NCBI GenBank assembly: GCA_024648655.1
Contig: JAGGDZ010000124.1
Coordinates: 1 to 10,746 of the forward strand
Direction: 5' to 3'
Origin: Chloroflexota bacterium
Lineage (GTDB): Bacteria; Chloroflexota; Dehalococcoidia; Lucifugimonadales; JADFKI01
DNA length: 10,746 bases
The notes beneath the pieces are model-generated. The model searched no databases, had not been told where the DNA came from, and saw only the letters and a list, made by a program, of their open reading frames with translations. The stretch's first letter is position 1. Each line of letters starts with the position of its first letter. The position numbers and the translations under genes are program-made. This document shows, in pieces, positions 1 through 7,104 of this stretch.

Positions 1-1514
1 CCGCCCGTTGCTGCCCGTCCAGAGCCGCGCTTCTCACCGGGCTGTACCCGCATCAGGCCGGCGTCGGGCACATGGTGCAAAACTACGGCAGACCCGGTTA
101 TCAGGGCTACCTGAACGAAAGCTGTGCAACGGTCGCCGAGGTGTTGCGCTCAGCGGGCTACCGTACCCTGATGAGCGGCAAATGGCATGTCGGCGGGCAC
201 TACCACCCGCCCATACCCGAAGAAGGCTGGGATGTCGGCTCACCCGGACGTCCCACGCCGCGCCAGCGTGGCTTCGACAGATTCTTCGGCATACTCGGCG
301 GCTACGGCTCACTTTTCAACCCGTTCTCCATGATGCTGGACGATACGCCCATCAATGCTGAGACGTCGGACTTCTACTTCACGGACGCGATTACGGACCA
401 CGCGCTTCAGATGATCGGCGAAACCCCGGCTGACCAGCCTTTCTATCTGTATCTCTCTTACACCGCGCCACACTGGCCGTTGCACGCACGTGATGAGGAC
501 ATTGCCAAGTATGAAGGAGTGTATCGCGGCGGATGGGACTCGCTGCGAACGGCACGCCACGAAGAAATGAGGGGCATGGGCATACTCGATTCCAAGTGGG
601 AGATTAGCCCGCGTGATGTGGATGCTCCGCCATGGCAGGAAGCACCGAACCAGGATTGGGAAGACCTGCGTATGGCAGTCTATGCTGCGATGATAGACCG
701 TGTTGATCAGGGCATCGGGCAAATCATGGGTAGGCTGGAACAACTCGGCCAGGCAGATAACACGCTCTTCATGTTCCTCTCCGATAACGGTGGCGACGCA
801 GAACTCTTCATGGAAGACACCGATATTCCCGTGCCATCCGTTTTTGCCATTCCTACCGTGGACGGCAAGCAGACGAGAGTAGGCAACATTCCAAGCTTGC
901 GACCGGGCGGCGCAGACACCTTCATGAGCTACGATCTGCCATGGGCGAACGCGAGCAACACGCCCTTCCGCCTGTTCAAGCGCTGGATTCACGAGGGCGG
1001 CGTCTCAACGCCTTTCATTATGCACTGGCCCAACCGTATCACGCAGCCTGGAATTATCAACGCGCCGGCTTACATCTCCGACATCACGGCGACATGCATT
1101 GAGGCGGCAGGCGCGACCTATCCGACGGAAAACAATGGAAACAGCGTTACGCCTCTTGAAGGCGAGAGCTTCCTTGCCGTCGTGGATGAACAGCAGTGGA
1201 GCAGGGAAGCGCCCATATTTTGGGAGCACGAAGGCAACCGCGCCGTTCGGGTCGGCGAGTGGAAGCTAGTCGCCGAGCACGGCGGACCGTGGGAGCTGTA
1301 CAACATGGACGAAGACCGCACCGAGCTGAATGACCTCGCGTCCGGCGATGCCGAGCGAGTACGGCAGATGGCGGCTCTTTGGCGGGGCTGGGCAGATAGG
1401 GCGAATGTCGTCCCGTGGCCCGCTAATCCGCTGTTTCCCGGCTTCAGGATGATGGGCAGGAACGCGCATATCGCAGGAGCGCCATCCTTGCCCACACCGA
1501 CTGATTCGCGCTAG
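1..1514 (+). CDS. Type I arylsulfatase, AtsA-like, 5' end outside window
   Basis: Hydrolyses a sulfate ester using a formylglycine made from cysteine (alkaline phosphatase superfamily). The frame is open from the left edge (first full codon at 3), and the first visible residues are ARCCPSRAALLTG. This is the sulfatase signature, with the formylglycine Cys at 9-11 and its Arg at 21-23. By comparison with the paralogue at 2578, about 55 N-terminal residues, including the metal-binding Asp pair, lie upstream. Further catalytic residues are visible: Lys and His of GKWHVG (180-188), His of TAPHWP, Asp-Asn of SDNGG (783-788), and Lys of FRLFK (978-980) before EGG. The gene ends with TAG followed by an intrinsic terminator. 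It is collinear with the second sulfatase over its whole visible length, diverging only at the extreme C-terminus. The substrate cannot be told from sequence. The ATG at 72 lies inside the signature domain and is not the start. Confidence 0.93.
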   Translation, partial: ARCCPSRAALLTGLYPHQAGVGHMVQNYGRPGYQGYLNESCATVAEVLRSAGYRTLMSGKWHVGGHYHPPIPEEGWDVGSPGRPTPRQRGFDRFFGILGGYGSLFNPFSMMLDDTPINAETSDFYFTDAITDHALQMIGETPADQPFYLYLSYTAPHWPLHARDEDIAKYEGVYRGGWDSLRTARHEEMRGMGILDSKWEISPRDVDAPPWQEAPNQDWEDLRMAVYAAMIDRVDQGIGQIMGRLEQLGQADNTLFMFLSDNGGDAELFMEDTDIPVPSVFAIPTVDGKQTRVGNIPSLRPGGADTFMSYDLPWANASNTPFRLFKRWIHEGGVSTPFIMHWPNRITQPGIINAPAYISDITATCIEAAGATYPTENNGNSVTPLEGESFLAVVDEQQWSREAPIFWEHEGNRAVRVGEWKLVAEHGGPWELYNMDEDRTELNDLASGDAERVRQMAALWRGWADRANVVPWPANPLFPGFRMMGRNAHIAGAPSLPTPTDSR

Positions 1515-1535
1515 CCACAGAATCTATGCTGCTTC

Positions 1536-1567
1536 AGGGGAGGGTTTCAAAAATCCTCCCCTCTTTT
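1536..1567 (+). terminator. Intrinsic terminator after the first sulfatase
   Basis: A strong stem-loop begins 21 bases after the stop codon. Eight bases AGGGGAGG (1536-1543) pair with CCTCCCCT (1555-1562). GTT (1544-1546) pairs with AAT (1552-1554) through one G-U pair, closing a five-base loop. A run of four T follows at 1564-1567. The T run is short, but the G+C-rich 11-pair stem and the position make rho-independent termination likely. Confidence 0.75.
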
Positions 1568-1730
1568 GTGCCCCTGACATCGGAAATTCAGGAATTAACC
1601 GATTTTACACGCCGAATCGTACTGCCAAGACCATCCTAATTTTCCCCACACCGACTTTGGGATAGTTACGGAATCGACCTGAAATTGACGTCAGAGCTAG
1701 ATCGTGGTAGGACAATAAGATGATATAAAG

Positions 1731-1747
1731 TAGCATTAGTAATGCTA
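1731..1747. repeat. Perfect 17-bp palindrome, possible operator
   Basis: TAGCATTAGTAATGCTA has two perfect eight-base arms (1731-1738 and 1740-1747) around a single central G. It lies about 100 bases upstream of the small secreted-protein gene, in A+T-rich DNA, and overlaps a -10-like TATTAT. The odd-length, gapless symmetry fits a dimeric repressor site better than a terminator: the one-base centre leaves no natural hairpin loop and no T run follows. No particular regulator can be named. Confidence 0.45.
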
Positions 1748-1750
1748 TTA

Positions 1751-1782
1751 TCAATTGGAAATAATACCTATATCCCAATTGA
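1751..1782. repeat. Inverted repeat with 16-base spacer
   Basis: TCAATTGG (1751-1758) is matched exactly in inverted orientation by CCAATTGA (1775-1782), separated by 16 A+T-rich bases. It starts three bases after the 17-bp palindrome and lies upstream of the gene at 1845. It could be a two-half-site operator or an mRNA leader hairpin. Each arm contains the self-complementary hexamer CAATTG, which makes a chance match in A+T-rich DNA more likely. Confidence 0.35.
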
Positions 1783-1844
1783 ATTGATACTTAATAGCCT
1801 TTACTGCCAGTAATTAAACATCAAACATCAGAGAGGGAATTGCA

Positions 1845-2303
1845 ATGATGGCTAGAATAATTGTCTTCGTTGCCCTGATGCTTCTGGCAACAAGCGCTTC
1901 AGTCGCGCAAGGCACACACCAAGCGCAGGCACAAGTACCGATTCCCCGCTCTGAATGCCCGGACGGCACTCAATATATCGGTCATGCGCCGGACGGTTTG
2001 CCCCTGTGCGCGAGTGTCGAAGTCGTCAACCCATCGGCACCAGCAGAGGATGAAGAATCCAGAACCGGCGTCTATCTGACATGGGCGCAGGGCAGCAATC
2101 CCAACTATGTTAAGCAGGTTGTCAAGCGGCGTGAAGTTGGCGTGCGCCCTGCCCAATGGACGACCTCCGACGTTGCTGCATCGGCGTCCGAATACACGGA
2201 CACTTCGGTTCATACCGGCAAGGTGTACGCATACCGAGTGCAGGCGGTGAGAGGGAATAACCAGAACAAGATCAGCAAGTCTATAAGAGTAACCGTTCCG
2301 TGA
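1845..2303 (+). CDS. Small secreted protein with fibronectin type III-like domain
   Basis: This 152-residue protein of unknown specific function is predicted to be exported. The N-terminus MMARIIVFVALMLLATSAS is a basic residue followed by a hydrophobic core, a signal peptide with cleavage probably near residues 22-30 (AQG or AQA). A short region with two cysteines (C38, C55) follows and could form a disulfide. Residues about 64-152 look like one fibronectin-III beta sandwich: YLTW (77-80), then YVKQVVKRRE, then the typical EYTDTSV...G..YAYRVQAV segment (117-135), and a final strand SIRVTVP. The start is supported by a GAGAGGGAA ribosome-binding sequence (1831-1839) five bases before the ATG; a second ATG follows at once. 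It sits between two paralogous sulfatases on the same strand, but the preceding terminator suggests separate transcription. A role in binding to surfaces or polysaccharide is possible but unproven. Confidence 0.8.
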   Translation: MMARIIVFVALMLLATSASVAQGTHQAQAQVPIPRSECPDGTQYIGHAPDGLPLCASVEVVNPSAPAEDEESRTGVYLTWAQGSNPNYVKQVVKRREVGVRPAQWTTSDVAASASEYTDTSVHTGKVYAYRVQAVRGNNQNKISKSIRVTVP

Positions 2304-2577
2304 TAACGGGGTAGTCTGCGGCGAAATCTGAATGTGCCTGAGATACGATTACGACGGTATCGCTCTTGTTGCGGGTGATGCCGCCGCAAATTCGTAGTTC
2401 TCTAGCAGCAGCGCAGGAGAGCAAGGCAGAGATTGATGATTTTGATGCGGTTTTGATAAGATGCCTTTGAATAGGGCATGTTTTTAGATATGGTGTGCAA
2501 GTTTGTCCTGTCGCCATTATTGCGAAAGTAAGAAGCCTTTGAAACCCGACAACCAACACTCACATGCAGCAACACGC
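2304..2577. other. Intergenic region before the second sulfatase
   Basis: I see no coding frame here. TTGCGG (2369-2374) and CCGCAA (2384-2389) form a short stem with a nine-base loop but no T run. A weak promoter-like pair, TTGATG (2433-2438) with TAAGAT (2457-2462) at 18-base spacing, could serve the sulfatase gene. It is only a moderate match and I do not rely on it. The sulfatase frame is open back to a TTG at 2503, but nothing there resembles the family. Confidence 0.45.
2461..2485 (+). terminator. Weak candidate terminator
   Basis: ATGCC (2461-2465) pairs with GGCAT (2475-2479) around a nine-base loop and is followed by G and five T (2481-2485). The stem is only five pairs, so this is a weak candidate for the end of the fibronectin-III gene transcript, about 160 bases past its stop. 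If transcription reads through, the second sulfatase could share that transcript. Confidence 0.3.
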
Positions 2578-4221
2578 ATGACTCAGCAGCGCCGTAGCAC
2601 TCGCCCAAACATAATCATCTGTCTTGTGGACGACCTCGGTTTTTCGGACCTGGGCAGCTACGGTTCACGTCTCCTCACGCATAATATCGACAGACTCGCG
2701 GAGAACGGCATCCGCTGCACGCAGATGTACAACTCCGCGCGCTGCTGTCCCTCTCGCGCTGCCCTTCTCACCGGGCTGCACCCACATCAGGCAGGCGTGG
2801 GGCATATGACATCCGACTACGGTATCGACAGCTATCAAGGCTACCTGAACGATAGGTGCGTCACTATCGCGGAGGTGCTGCGCGCCGCAGGCTATCGCAC
2901 TCTGATGAGCGGCAAGTGGCACGTCGGTGGCAACTACCATCCACCTGTTCCGGAGTTTGGCTGGCCCACCGGCGAGGAAGGATACCCCACCCCAAGGCAG
3001 CGCGGCTTCGACCGCTTCTTTGGCATCTGGGGCGGCTACACATCCTTCTTCAACCCCGATTCTCTGGGCTTGGACGACACGCCCATCAAGGCAGATAGCA
3101 CAGACTTCTACCTCACTGAGGAGATTACCAATCAAGCCCTTCGGATGATTGACGAGGGCAGCGATTCCGACAACCCGTTCTTCCTTTACTTGTCCTACAC
3201 CGCGCCCCATTGGCCCCTGCACGCGCTCGAAGAGGATATCGCCAAGTATGAAGGCGCGTTTCGTCAGGGTTGGGATGCCGAACGCACCGCGCGCCACGAA
3301 TCCCAGAAGTCATTGGGCTTGCTGGACGAAAAGTGGCGAATCAGCGCGCGCGATGCCGACGCGCCCGATTGGAACGACGTGCGTTATCAGGATTGGGAAG
3401 ACCTACGAATGGCAGTATATGCAGCCCAGATCGATCGCGTTGACCAAGGCATCGGTCGCATCATGGCGAGGCTGCGTGAACTCGGTGAGTATGACAATAC
3501 CCTCTTTATGTTCCTGTCCGACAACGGAGGCTGCGCCGAATTGTTCAGAGAGGACAACGACATCCCCGTGCCAAGCATCTACTCCACGCCCACCGTCGAT
3601 GGCAGACCCGTTACATCCGGCAACATACCAGGTATGAGACCGGGCCCCGATGATACCTTCATGAGCTACGATCTGCCCTGGGCGAATGTCAGTAACGCGC
3701 CATTTCGTCTGTTCAAAAGTTGGATGCAGGAAGGTGGCATCTCCACCCCGTTCATCATTCACTGGCCCGATGCGATAAAGCGCAGCAGAATCAACCACAG
3801 CGCGATGTACATCACCGACATCACAGCCACATGCATAGAAGCGGCGGGAGCTACATACCCTTCGGAATTCGACGGCAAGCAGATTACACCCATAGAAGGC
3901 GAAAGCTTTCTGTCGCTGATACGGGGGCGAGAGTGGAACAGGGAAGCGCCCATCTTCTGGGAGCACGAGGGCAACCGCGCCGTCCGTGTCGGAGAGTGGA
4001 AGCTGGTGTCCGAGTATGGCTTACCCTGGGAGTTGTACAATATGGACGAAGACCGTACAGAGTTGAACGACCTCGCTTCAGGCGATGCAGTCAGGGTTCG
4101 ACATATGACACGCTCATACGAGGAGTGGGCGGAGCGATGCCGGGTCATGCCCTGGCCTGTCGATCCACGCTACCTGCGAGGCAAGTACCCCACTCTAGGC
4201 ACACACAACTACATCGCGTAA
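2578..4221 (+). CDS. Type I arylsulfatase, AtsA-like, complete
   Basis: A 547-residue formylglycine sulfatase, close to the length of Pseudomonas aeruginosa arylsulfatase AtsA, which it also matches in residue spacing. From the ATG at 2578, metal ligands D18/D19 lie in the N-terminal strand (NIIICLVDDLG). The formylglycine Cys is C56 and its Arg R60 (CCPSR). Lys/His are K113/H115 (GKWHVG), the sulfate-binding His H211 (TAPHWP), the second metal pair D315/N316 (SDNGG), and the Lys K380 ahead of EGG. The catalytic set is therefore complete. There is no signal peptide, so it should act in the cytoplasm on imported substrate. The frame is open back to a TTG at 2503, but those 25 residues have no family character and neither start has a clear ribosome-binding site. 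The ATG fits the family, since the first strand begins at residue 10. A formylglycine-generating enzyme must be encoded elsewhere. It is the paralogue of the left-edge sulfatase. Confidence 0.93.
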   Translation: MTQQRRSTRPNIIICLVDDLGFSDLGSYGSRLLTHNIDRLAENGIRCTQMYNSARCCPSRAALLTGLHPHQAGVGHMTSDYGIDSYQGYLNDRCVTIAEVLRAAGYRTLMSGKWHVGGNYHPPVPEFGWPTGEEGYPTPRQRGFDRFFGIWGGYTSFFNPDSLGLDDTPIKADSTDFYLTEEITNQALRMIDEGSDSDNPFFLYLSYTAPHWPLHALEEDIAKYEGAFRQGWDAERTARHESQKSLGLLDEKWRISARDADAPDWNDVRYQDWEDLRMAVYAAQIDRVDQGIGRIMARLRELGEYDNTLFMFLSDNGGCAELFREDNDIPVPSIYSTPTVDGRPVTSGNIPGMRPGPDDTFMSYDLPWANVSNAPFRLFKSWMQEGGISTPFIIHWPDAIKRSRINHSAMYITDITATCIEAAGATYPSEFDGKQITPIEGESFLSLIRGREWNREAPIFWEHEGNRAVRVGEWKLVSEYGLPWELYNMDEDRTELNDLASGDAVRVRHMTRSYEEWAERCRVMPWPVDPRYLRGKYPTLGTHNYIA

Positions 4222-4239
4222 ATCGTATGGCGATTGCCG

Positions 4240-5124
4240 TCAGTGGCTAATCTCGCTCTTGAACGACCTTACCTCGTCCCCCACCTCAATCCGCGTCAGG
4301 TCGTAACCGATCTCCACTGCGCCCGAATAAGTCGAGGCAGTACCGTTCAGTATTTCCTCTTCATAGCCCGGAATCGGTCCGCCGATGACATGCGAATAGA
4401 CGGCGAGCTTCGGGTTTATCCTGCTGAAGATTTCGCCCGCCTGCTGCGGAGTTGTGTGGTGCTCAATGACCGCCTGTCGGTGATGCTCCGTCATCTGCAC
4501 TGCGCGCTTCAAGAACGCCTGTGGCGCGATGATTTCGTGTATTAGCAGGTCCGACCCCTGCGCGTACTTCACTAGATTATCGCACGGGCGTGTGTCTCCG
4601 GACAGCACAACCACCTTACCTTCGTACTCGATTCGATAGCCGAATGCAGGTGTTACCGGGCGGTGGTCCACATCGAACACGATCACCCGCACATTGCCGT
4701 GCGTGTACTCGAAGCCCTCTGCGATGTCTTCCGCTTCGATGTCTATCCCCGACTGCGGCAGCAGCTCGTCTAGGTCGCGCCGTATGTGAATGTCCGCCTG
4801 ATACGCTTGTTCTAGGTGCGCCACCATCTCGACAGTGCCTTTCGGTCCCCATACCTTGAACGCTGTACTGCGCCCCATAATCCAAGCCGTCAGCCACAGG
4901 TCCGGTATGCCCACGATGTGGTCTGAGTGCAGATGAGTGAGAAACAGCTTGTCCACGCGAGGATACTCGGGGCCCAGCTGGAACAGCCTCTGGAGCGCGC
5001 CTCGCCCGCAGTCGAACAGCAGCCGTTCGCCGCCCGCTTCTACCAGCGTGCTCATCCCGAACCGCTCAATGGACGGAGATGGCGAACTCGTCCCAAGCAA
5101 TGTTACAGTCAGATCGGCGCCCAT
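4240..5124 (-). CDS. MBL-fold metallo-hydrolase, RNase Z / type III arylsulfatase-like
   Basis: A 294-residue metal-dependent hydrolase of the RNase Z branch of the metallo-beta-lactamase fold. Visible motifs are LGTSSPSPS (10-18), FDCGRG (37-42), and THLHSDH (63-69) carrying the zinc ligands H64, H66, D68 and H69. They continue with H154 (DVDHRPV), D177 (LSGDT), H196 (LIHE), HTTPQQAGEIF, and YSHV near the C-terminus. True tRNase Z usually has FDCGEG and a basic flexible arm. Here the segment has GRG and an acidic stretch around residues 117-136, so a non-tRNA substrate is plausible. The same subfamily contains the type III (metallo) arylsulfatase of Pseudoalteromonas carrageenovora, notable given the sulfatase neighbours. 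The start has an AGGA ribosome-binding sequence about eight bases upstream. It converges on the second sulfatase with an 18-base gap. The physiological substrate is uncertain. Confidence 0.85.
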   Translation of the reverse strand: MGADLTVTLLGTSSPSPSIERFGMSTLVEAGGERLLFDCGRGALQRLFQLGPEYPRVDKLFLTHLHSDHIVGIPDLWLTAWIMGRSTAFKVWGPKGTVEMVAHLEQAYQADIHIRRDLDELLPQSGIDIEAEDIAEGFEYTHGNVRVIVFDVDHRPVTPAFGYRIEYEGKVVVLSGDTRPCDNLVKYAQGSDLLIHEIIAPQAFLKRAVQMTEHHRQAVIEHHTTPQQAGEIFSRINPKLAVYSHVIGGPIPGYEEEILNGTASTYSGAVEIGYDLTRIEVGDEVRSFKSEISH

Positions 5125-5165
5125 TGTGCTTTTCCTATGCTCTTCTATATGCCATTACATTCGAC

Positions 5166-5188
5166 AAGCGCTTCCCGGGAGCGCTCCC
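5166..5188. repeat. Overlapping palindromes at the metallo-hydrolase transcription start
   Basis: Three perfect palindromes follow or overlap one another: AAGCGCTT (5166-5173), CCCGGG (5174-5179) and GGGAGCGCTCCC (5177-5188). They lie just downstream of the - strand -10 box at 5194-5199, around the predicted transcript start. This position suits a repressor site or a 5' leader hairpin for the metallo-hydrolase gene. Confidence 0.4.
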
Positions 5189-5193
5189 CGAAG

Positions 5194-5223
5194 ATTGTAG
5201 GCTCTGCAACATCTGGCGGTCAA
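5194..5223 (-). promoter_or_regulatory. Sigma70-type promoter for the metallo-hydrolase gene
   Basis: Read on the - strand, TTGACC (5223-5218) and TACAAT (5199-5194) are each one base from consensus and separated by 18 bases. The predicted start falls near 5187, giving a leader of about 60 bases before the ATG at 5124. Confidence 0.65.
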
Positions 5224-5292
5224 ACCGTCTCCACCTGCTTTGTGCCCGCCCGCAAGCCTATGGCAGCTCACACGCTTGTGGCAGACCCATGA

Positions 5293-5321
5293 TTGACAGA
5301 CCTATCATCTATTTATAAACT
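5293..5321 (+). promoter_or_regulatory. Sigma70-type promoter for the third sulfatase operon
   Basis: A consensus -35 TTGACA (5293-5298) is followed by TATAAA (5314-5319) at a short 15-base spacing, or by TAAACT (5316-5321) at the optimal 17. Either gives a start near 5328 and a leader of about 65 bases to the ATG at 5393. It is arranged back to back with the metallo-hydrolase promoter about 70 bases away. Confidence 0.6.
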
Positions 5322-5392
5322 CACCCCAGCAAAACAACTGCAGAAACTTACTATCAATAGCGATAGCGAGAGCAATAACGAGAGGTGAGAGC

Positions 5393-6889
5393 ATGGCGGA
5401 TAGGCCAAATATCGTATTCATCATGAGCGATCAGCAGCGTTCGGATACCCTTGCGTGCTATGGTGCCGACTATATGAAGGTGCCGAACCTGAACGCACTG
5501 GCAGAGCGCAGCTTCGTATTCCAAAATGCCTACGTCGCCCAACCGGTATGCACTCCGGCGCGCGCCACGATTATGACCGGGCTTTACCCACACACCGCGG
5601 GCCCTATTGTGAACAAGATTCACTTGCCCGCCGACACTCCCGTCATCGCGGAGATGATCGATGACGAATACTTCAAGGGCTACATGGGTAAGTGGCACCT
5701 CGGCAACGATGTTCAGAGGCAGCACGGCTTCGATGTATGGAATCCCACCGAAGACGGCCACCGCGAGTCCTACACCAAGTCCGAGCTTCGCTATGAGTTG
5801 ACGCCCTACCACGACCATCTCATCGAGAGCGGCTTCGAGCCGAACGGCGAACATTCGGATGGCATGAAAGTGTTCACGCCGGACAGATGGCTCGAACTCT
5901 CCAAAGAGCACACGATGGCGCATTACCTGGGCGATAGCGCGGCGCGGTTCATCGAAGATAACAAGGACAGTCCGTTCATCCTCTATGTCAGCACCTTCGA
6001 GCCGCACTCGCCTTATCATGGGCCCTATATGGACATGTACGACCCCGCCGACATCCCCGTGGGCGACGCCTTCCTTGAAGTGCCGGAAGGCGCATCCCGC
6101 GTCAATCGCGTTCGCTCCGAATACTTCATGCAGTTCATGCTGGAAGGCAAAAGCCATGCCGATGACGATTACATGACCCGGTACGCCGCCACGCGCGAGG
6201 ACGTAACGACCGAGCAGGGCTGGCGAACCCTGCGCGCTCACTACCTCGCGAACATCACCCTGGTTGACGACATGGTCGGCAAGATAACCGACGCCCTGGA
6301 GGACGCAGGCATCGCCGATAACACCGTTGTCGTGTTTACCAGTGAGCACGGCGACATGATGGGCGACCACGGCATGCTCGAAAAGCGTTCCTTCTACGAG
6401 GAAGCATCCAAGGTGCCCCTCCTAATCGCAGTACCATGGCTATCCAAGGAGCAGACAGTAGTCGAGGGCAGCGTCGGGCACATCGACCTTGTGCCAACGT
6501 TGCTGGACCTGATTGGCAGCGATGTTCCGGGCTCGCTGCAAGGCAAGAGCCTCGTACCCGTGCTGAAGGGCGAGCAGACGCTCGAGAACAACGACGTGTT
6601 CGTGCAGTGGAACGGCACCAGCGATGAGCTGCCGGACAGGTTCCTTGGGAGCGGGGAAGTCAATCGCATGCTGACATTGCCCGGTCGCTCGGTGATAACG
6701 CCCGACCGCTGGAAGCTGAACCTCTGCGCCGGAGACCAGGGCGAGTTGTACGATCTGAACACAGACCCGTATGAGCGCAACAACCTGTACGACGACCCGG
6801 CGCAGCGCGACAGGGTCATCGACATGTCGGCGCGCATCCGCATCTGGCAGCACGAGACCGGTGACACCGCGCCTCTGCCGAGTATCTAG
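5393..6889 (+). CDS. Type I sulfatase-like hydrolase, choline-sulfatase/PMH type
   Basis: A 498-residue member of the alkaline phosphatase superfamily, only distantly related to the other two sulfatases. Metal-site D13 lies in FIMSDQQ, with Gln14 where AtsA-type enzymes have the second Asp. The modified Cys is C53 with R57 (CTPAR, fitting the CxPxR formylglycine consensus). K100/H102 lie in MGKWHLG and H205 in FEPHSP. The second metal pair is E318/H319 (SEHGDMMGDHG), with K331 following. The SDQ and xHGD forms resemble choline sulfatases and phosphonate monoester hydrolases rather than AtsA, so the leaving group could be sulfate, phosphonate or phosphodiester. Glu318 in place of the usual Asp is unusual. 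There is no signal peptide, so it is cytoplasmic. The start is supported by AGGTGA (5383-5388) four bases before the ATG. A gene for a small membrane protein follows after 15 bases. Confidence 0.9.
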   Translation: MADRPNIVFIMSDQQRSDTLACYGADYMKVPNLNALAERSFVFQNAYVAQPVCTPARATIMTGLYPHTAGPIVNKIHLPADTPVIAEMIDDEYFKGYMGKWHLGNDVQRQHGFDVWNPTEDGHRESYTKSELRYELTPYHDHLIESGFEPNGEHSDGMKVFTPDRWLELSKEHTMAHYLGDSAARFIEDNKDSPFILYVSTFEPHSPYHGPYMDMYDPADIPVGDAFLEVPEGASRVNRVRSEYFMQFMLEGKSHADDDYMTRYAATREDVTTEQGWRTLRAHYLANITLVDDMVGKITDALEDAGIADNTVVVFTSEHGDMMGDHGMLEKRSFYEEASKVPLLIAVPWLSKEQTVVEGSVGHIDLVPTLLDLIGSDVPGSLQGKSLVPVLKGEQTLENNDVFVQWNGTSDELPDRFLGSGEVNRMLTLPGRSVITPDRWKLNLCAGDQGELYDLNTDPYERNNLYDDPAQRDRVIDMSARIRIWQHETGDTAPLPSI

Positions 6890-6904
6890 TGCGAAGGCGA
6901 TACC

Positions 6905-7090
6905 ATGCTAACGACATTCAGGGTTATCACCCATGTACTTCTGTTCGTCCTCGCGGTAGTGATCTTCTTCCTAGGGTTGGGCGTAGGCCTTGTTCTTAAT
7001 TCTACGCTGGGAAGCATTTTGTGGATTGTGGCGGGCGGGATAGCCGTGCTCAATCTGATTTGGATAGTCAAGGGCATGGGAGCGAACTAA
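6905..7090 (+). CDS. Small membrane protein with two transmembrane helices
   Basis: A 61-residue hydrophobic protein of unknown function. Two predicted transmembrane helices, residues about 7-31 and 36-55, are joined by a very short turn (LNSTLG), giving a hairpin with both ends on the same side of the membrane. The start has GAAGG (6893-6897) seven bases upstream. The gene lies 15 bases after the sulfatase and 14 bases before the crotonase, so it is probably cotranscribed with both. I see no catalytic motif. It is too small to be a transporter alone and could be an accessory subunit or merely a conserved small membrane protein. Confidence 0.7.
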   Translation: MLTTFRVITHVLLFVLAVVIFFLGLGVGLVLNSTLGSILWIVAGGIAVLNLIWIVKGMGAN

Positions 7091-7104
7091 GGATTTGAGT
7101 CACA

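Larger units (their letters stand above)
1568..1844. other. A+T-rich intergenic region, no gene seen
   Basis: No reading frame with coding character is visible between the terminator and the gene at 1845. The second half (about 1700-1830) is visibly richer in A and T than the flanking genes, as expected for promoter DNA. It holds the two inverted repeats listed separately. I could not find a clean sigma70 -35/-10 pair. Isolated -10-like hexamers occur (TATAAA at 1724, TATTAT at 1746) without a well-spaced -35. TTGACG lies at 1685, partly inside a TGACGTCA octamer. Confidence 0.6.

Noticed and set aside
1686..1693. TGACGTCA octamer
   Set aside because: A perfect eight-base palindrome is expected by chance at this scale, and there is no second copy or promoter context.
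2564..2581. Tiny frame ATG CAG CAA CAC GCA TGA whose stop overlaps the second sulfatase start (ATGA)
   Set aside because: No ribosome-binding site and only five codons; the overlap is most simply chance.
5354..6370. 338-codon open frame on the - strand opposite the third sulfatase
   Set aside because: It mirrors the codon pattern of the sulfatase and has no family motif; the + strand protein has all catalytic residues.
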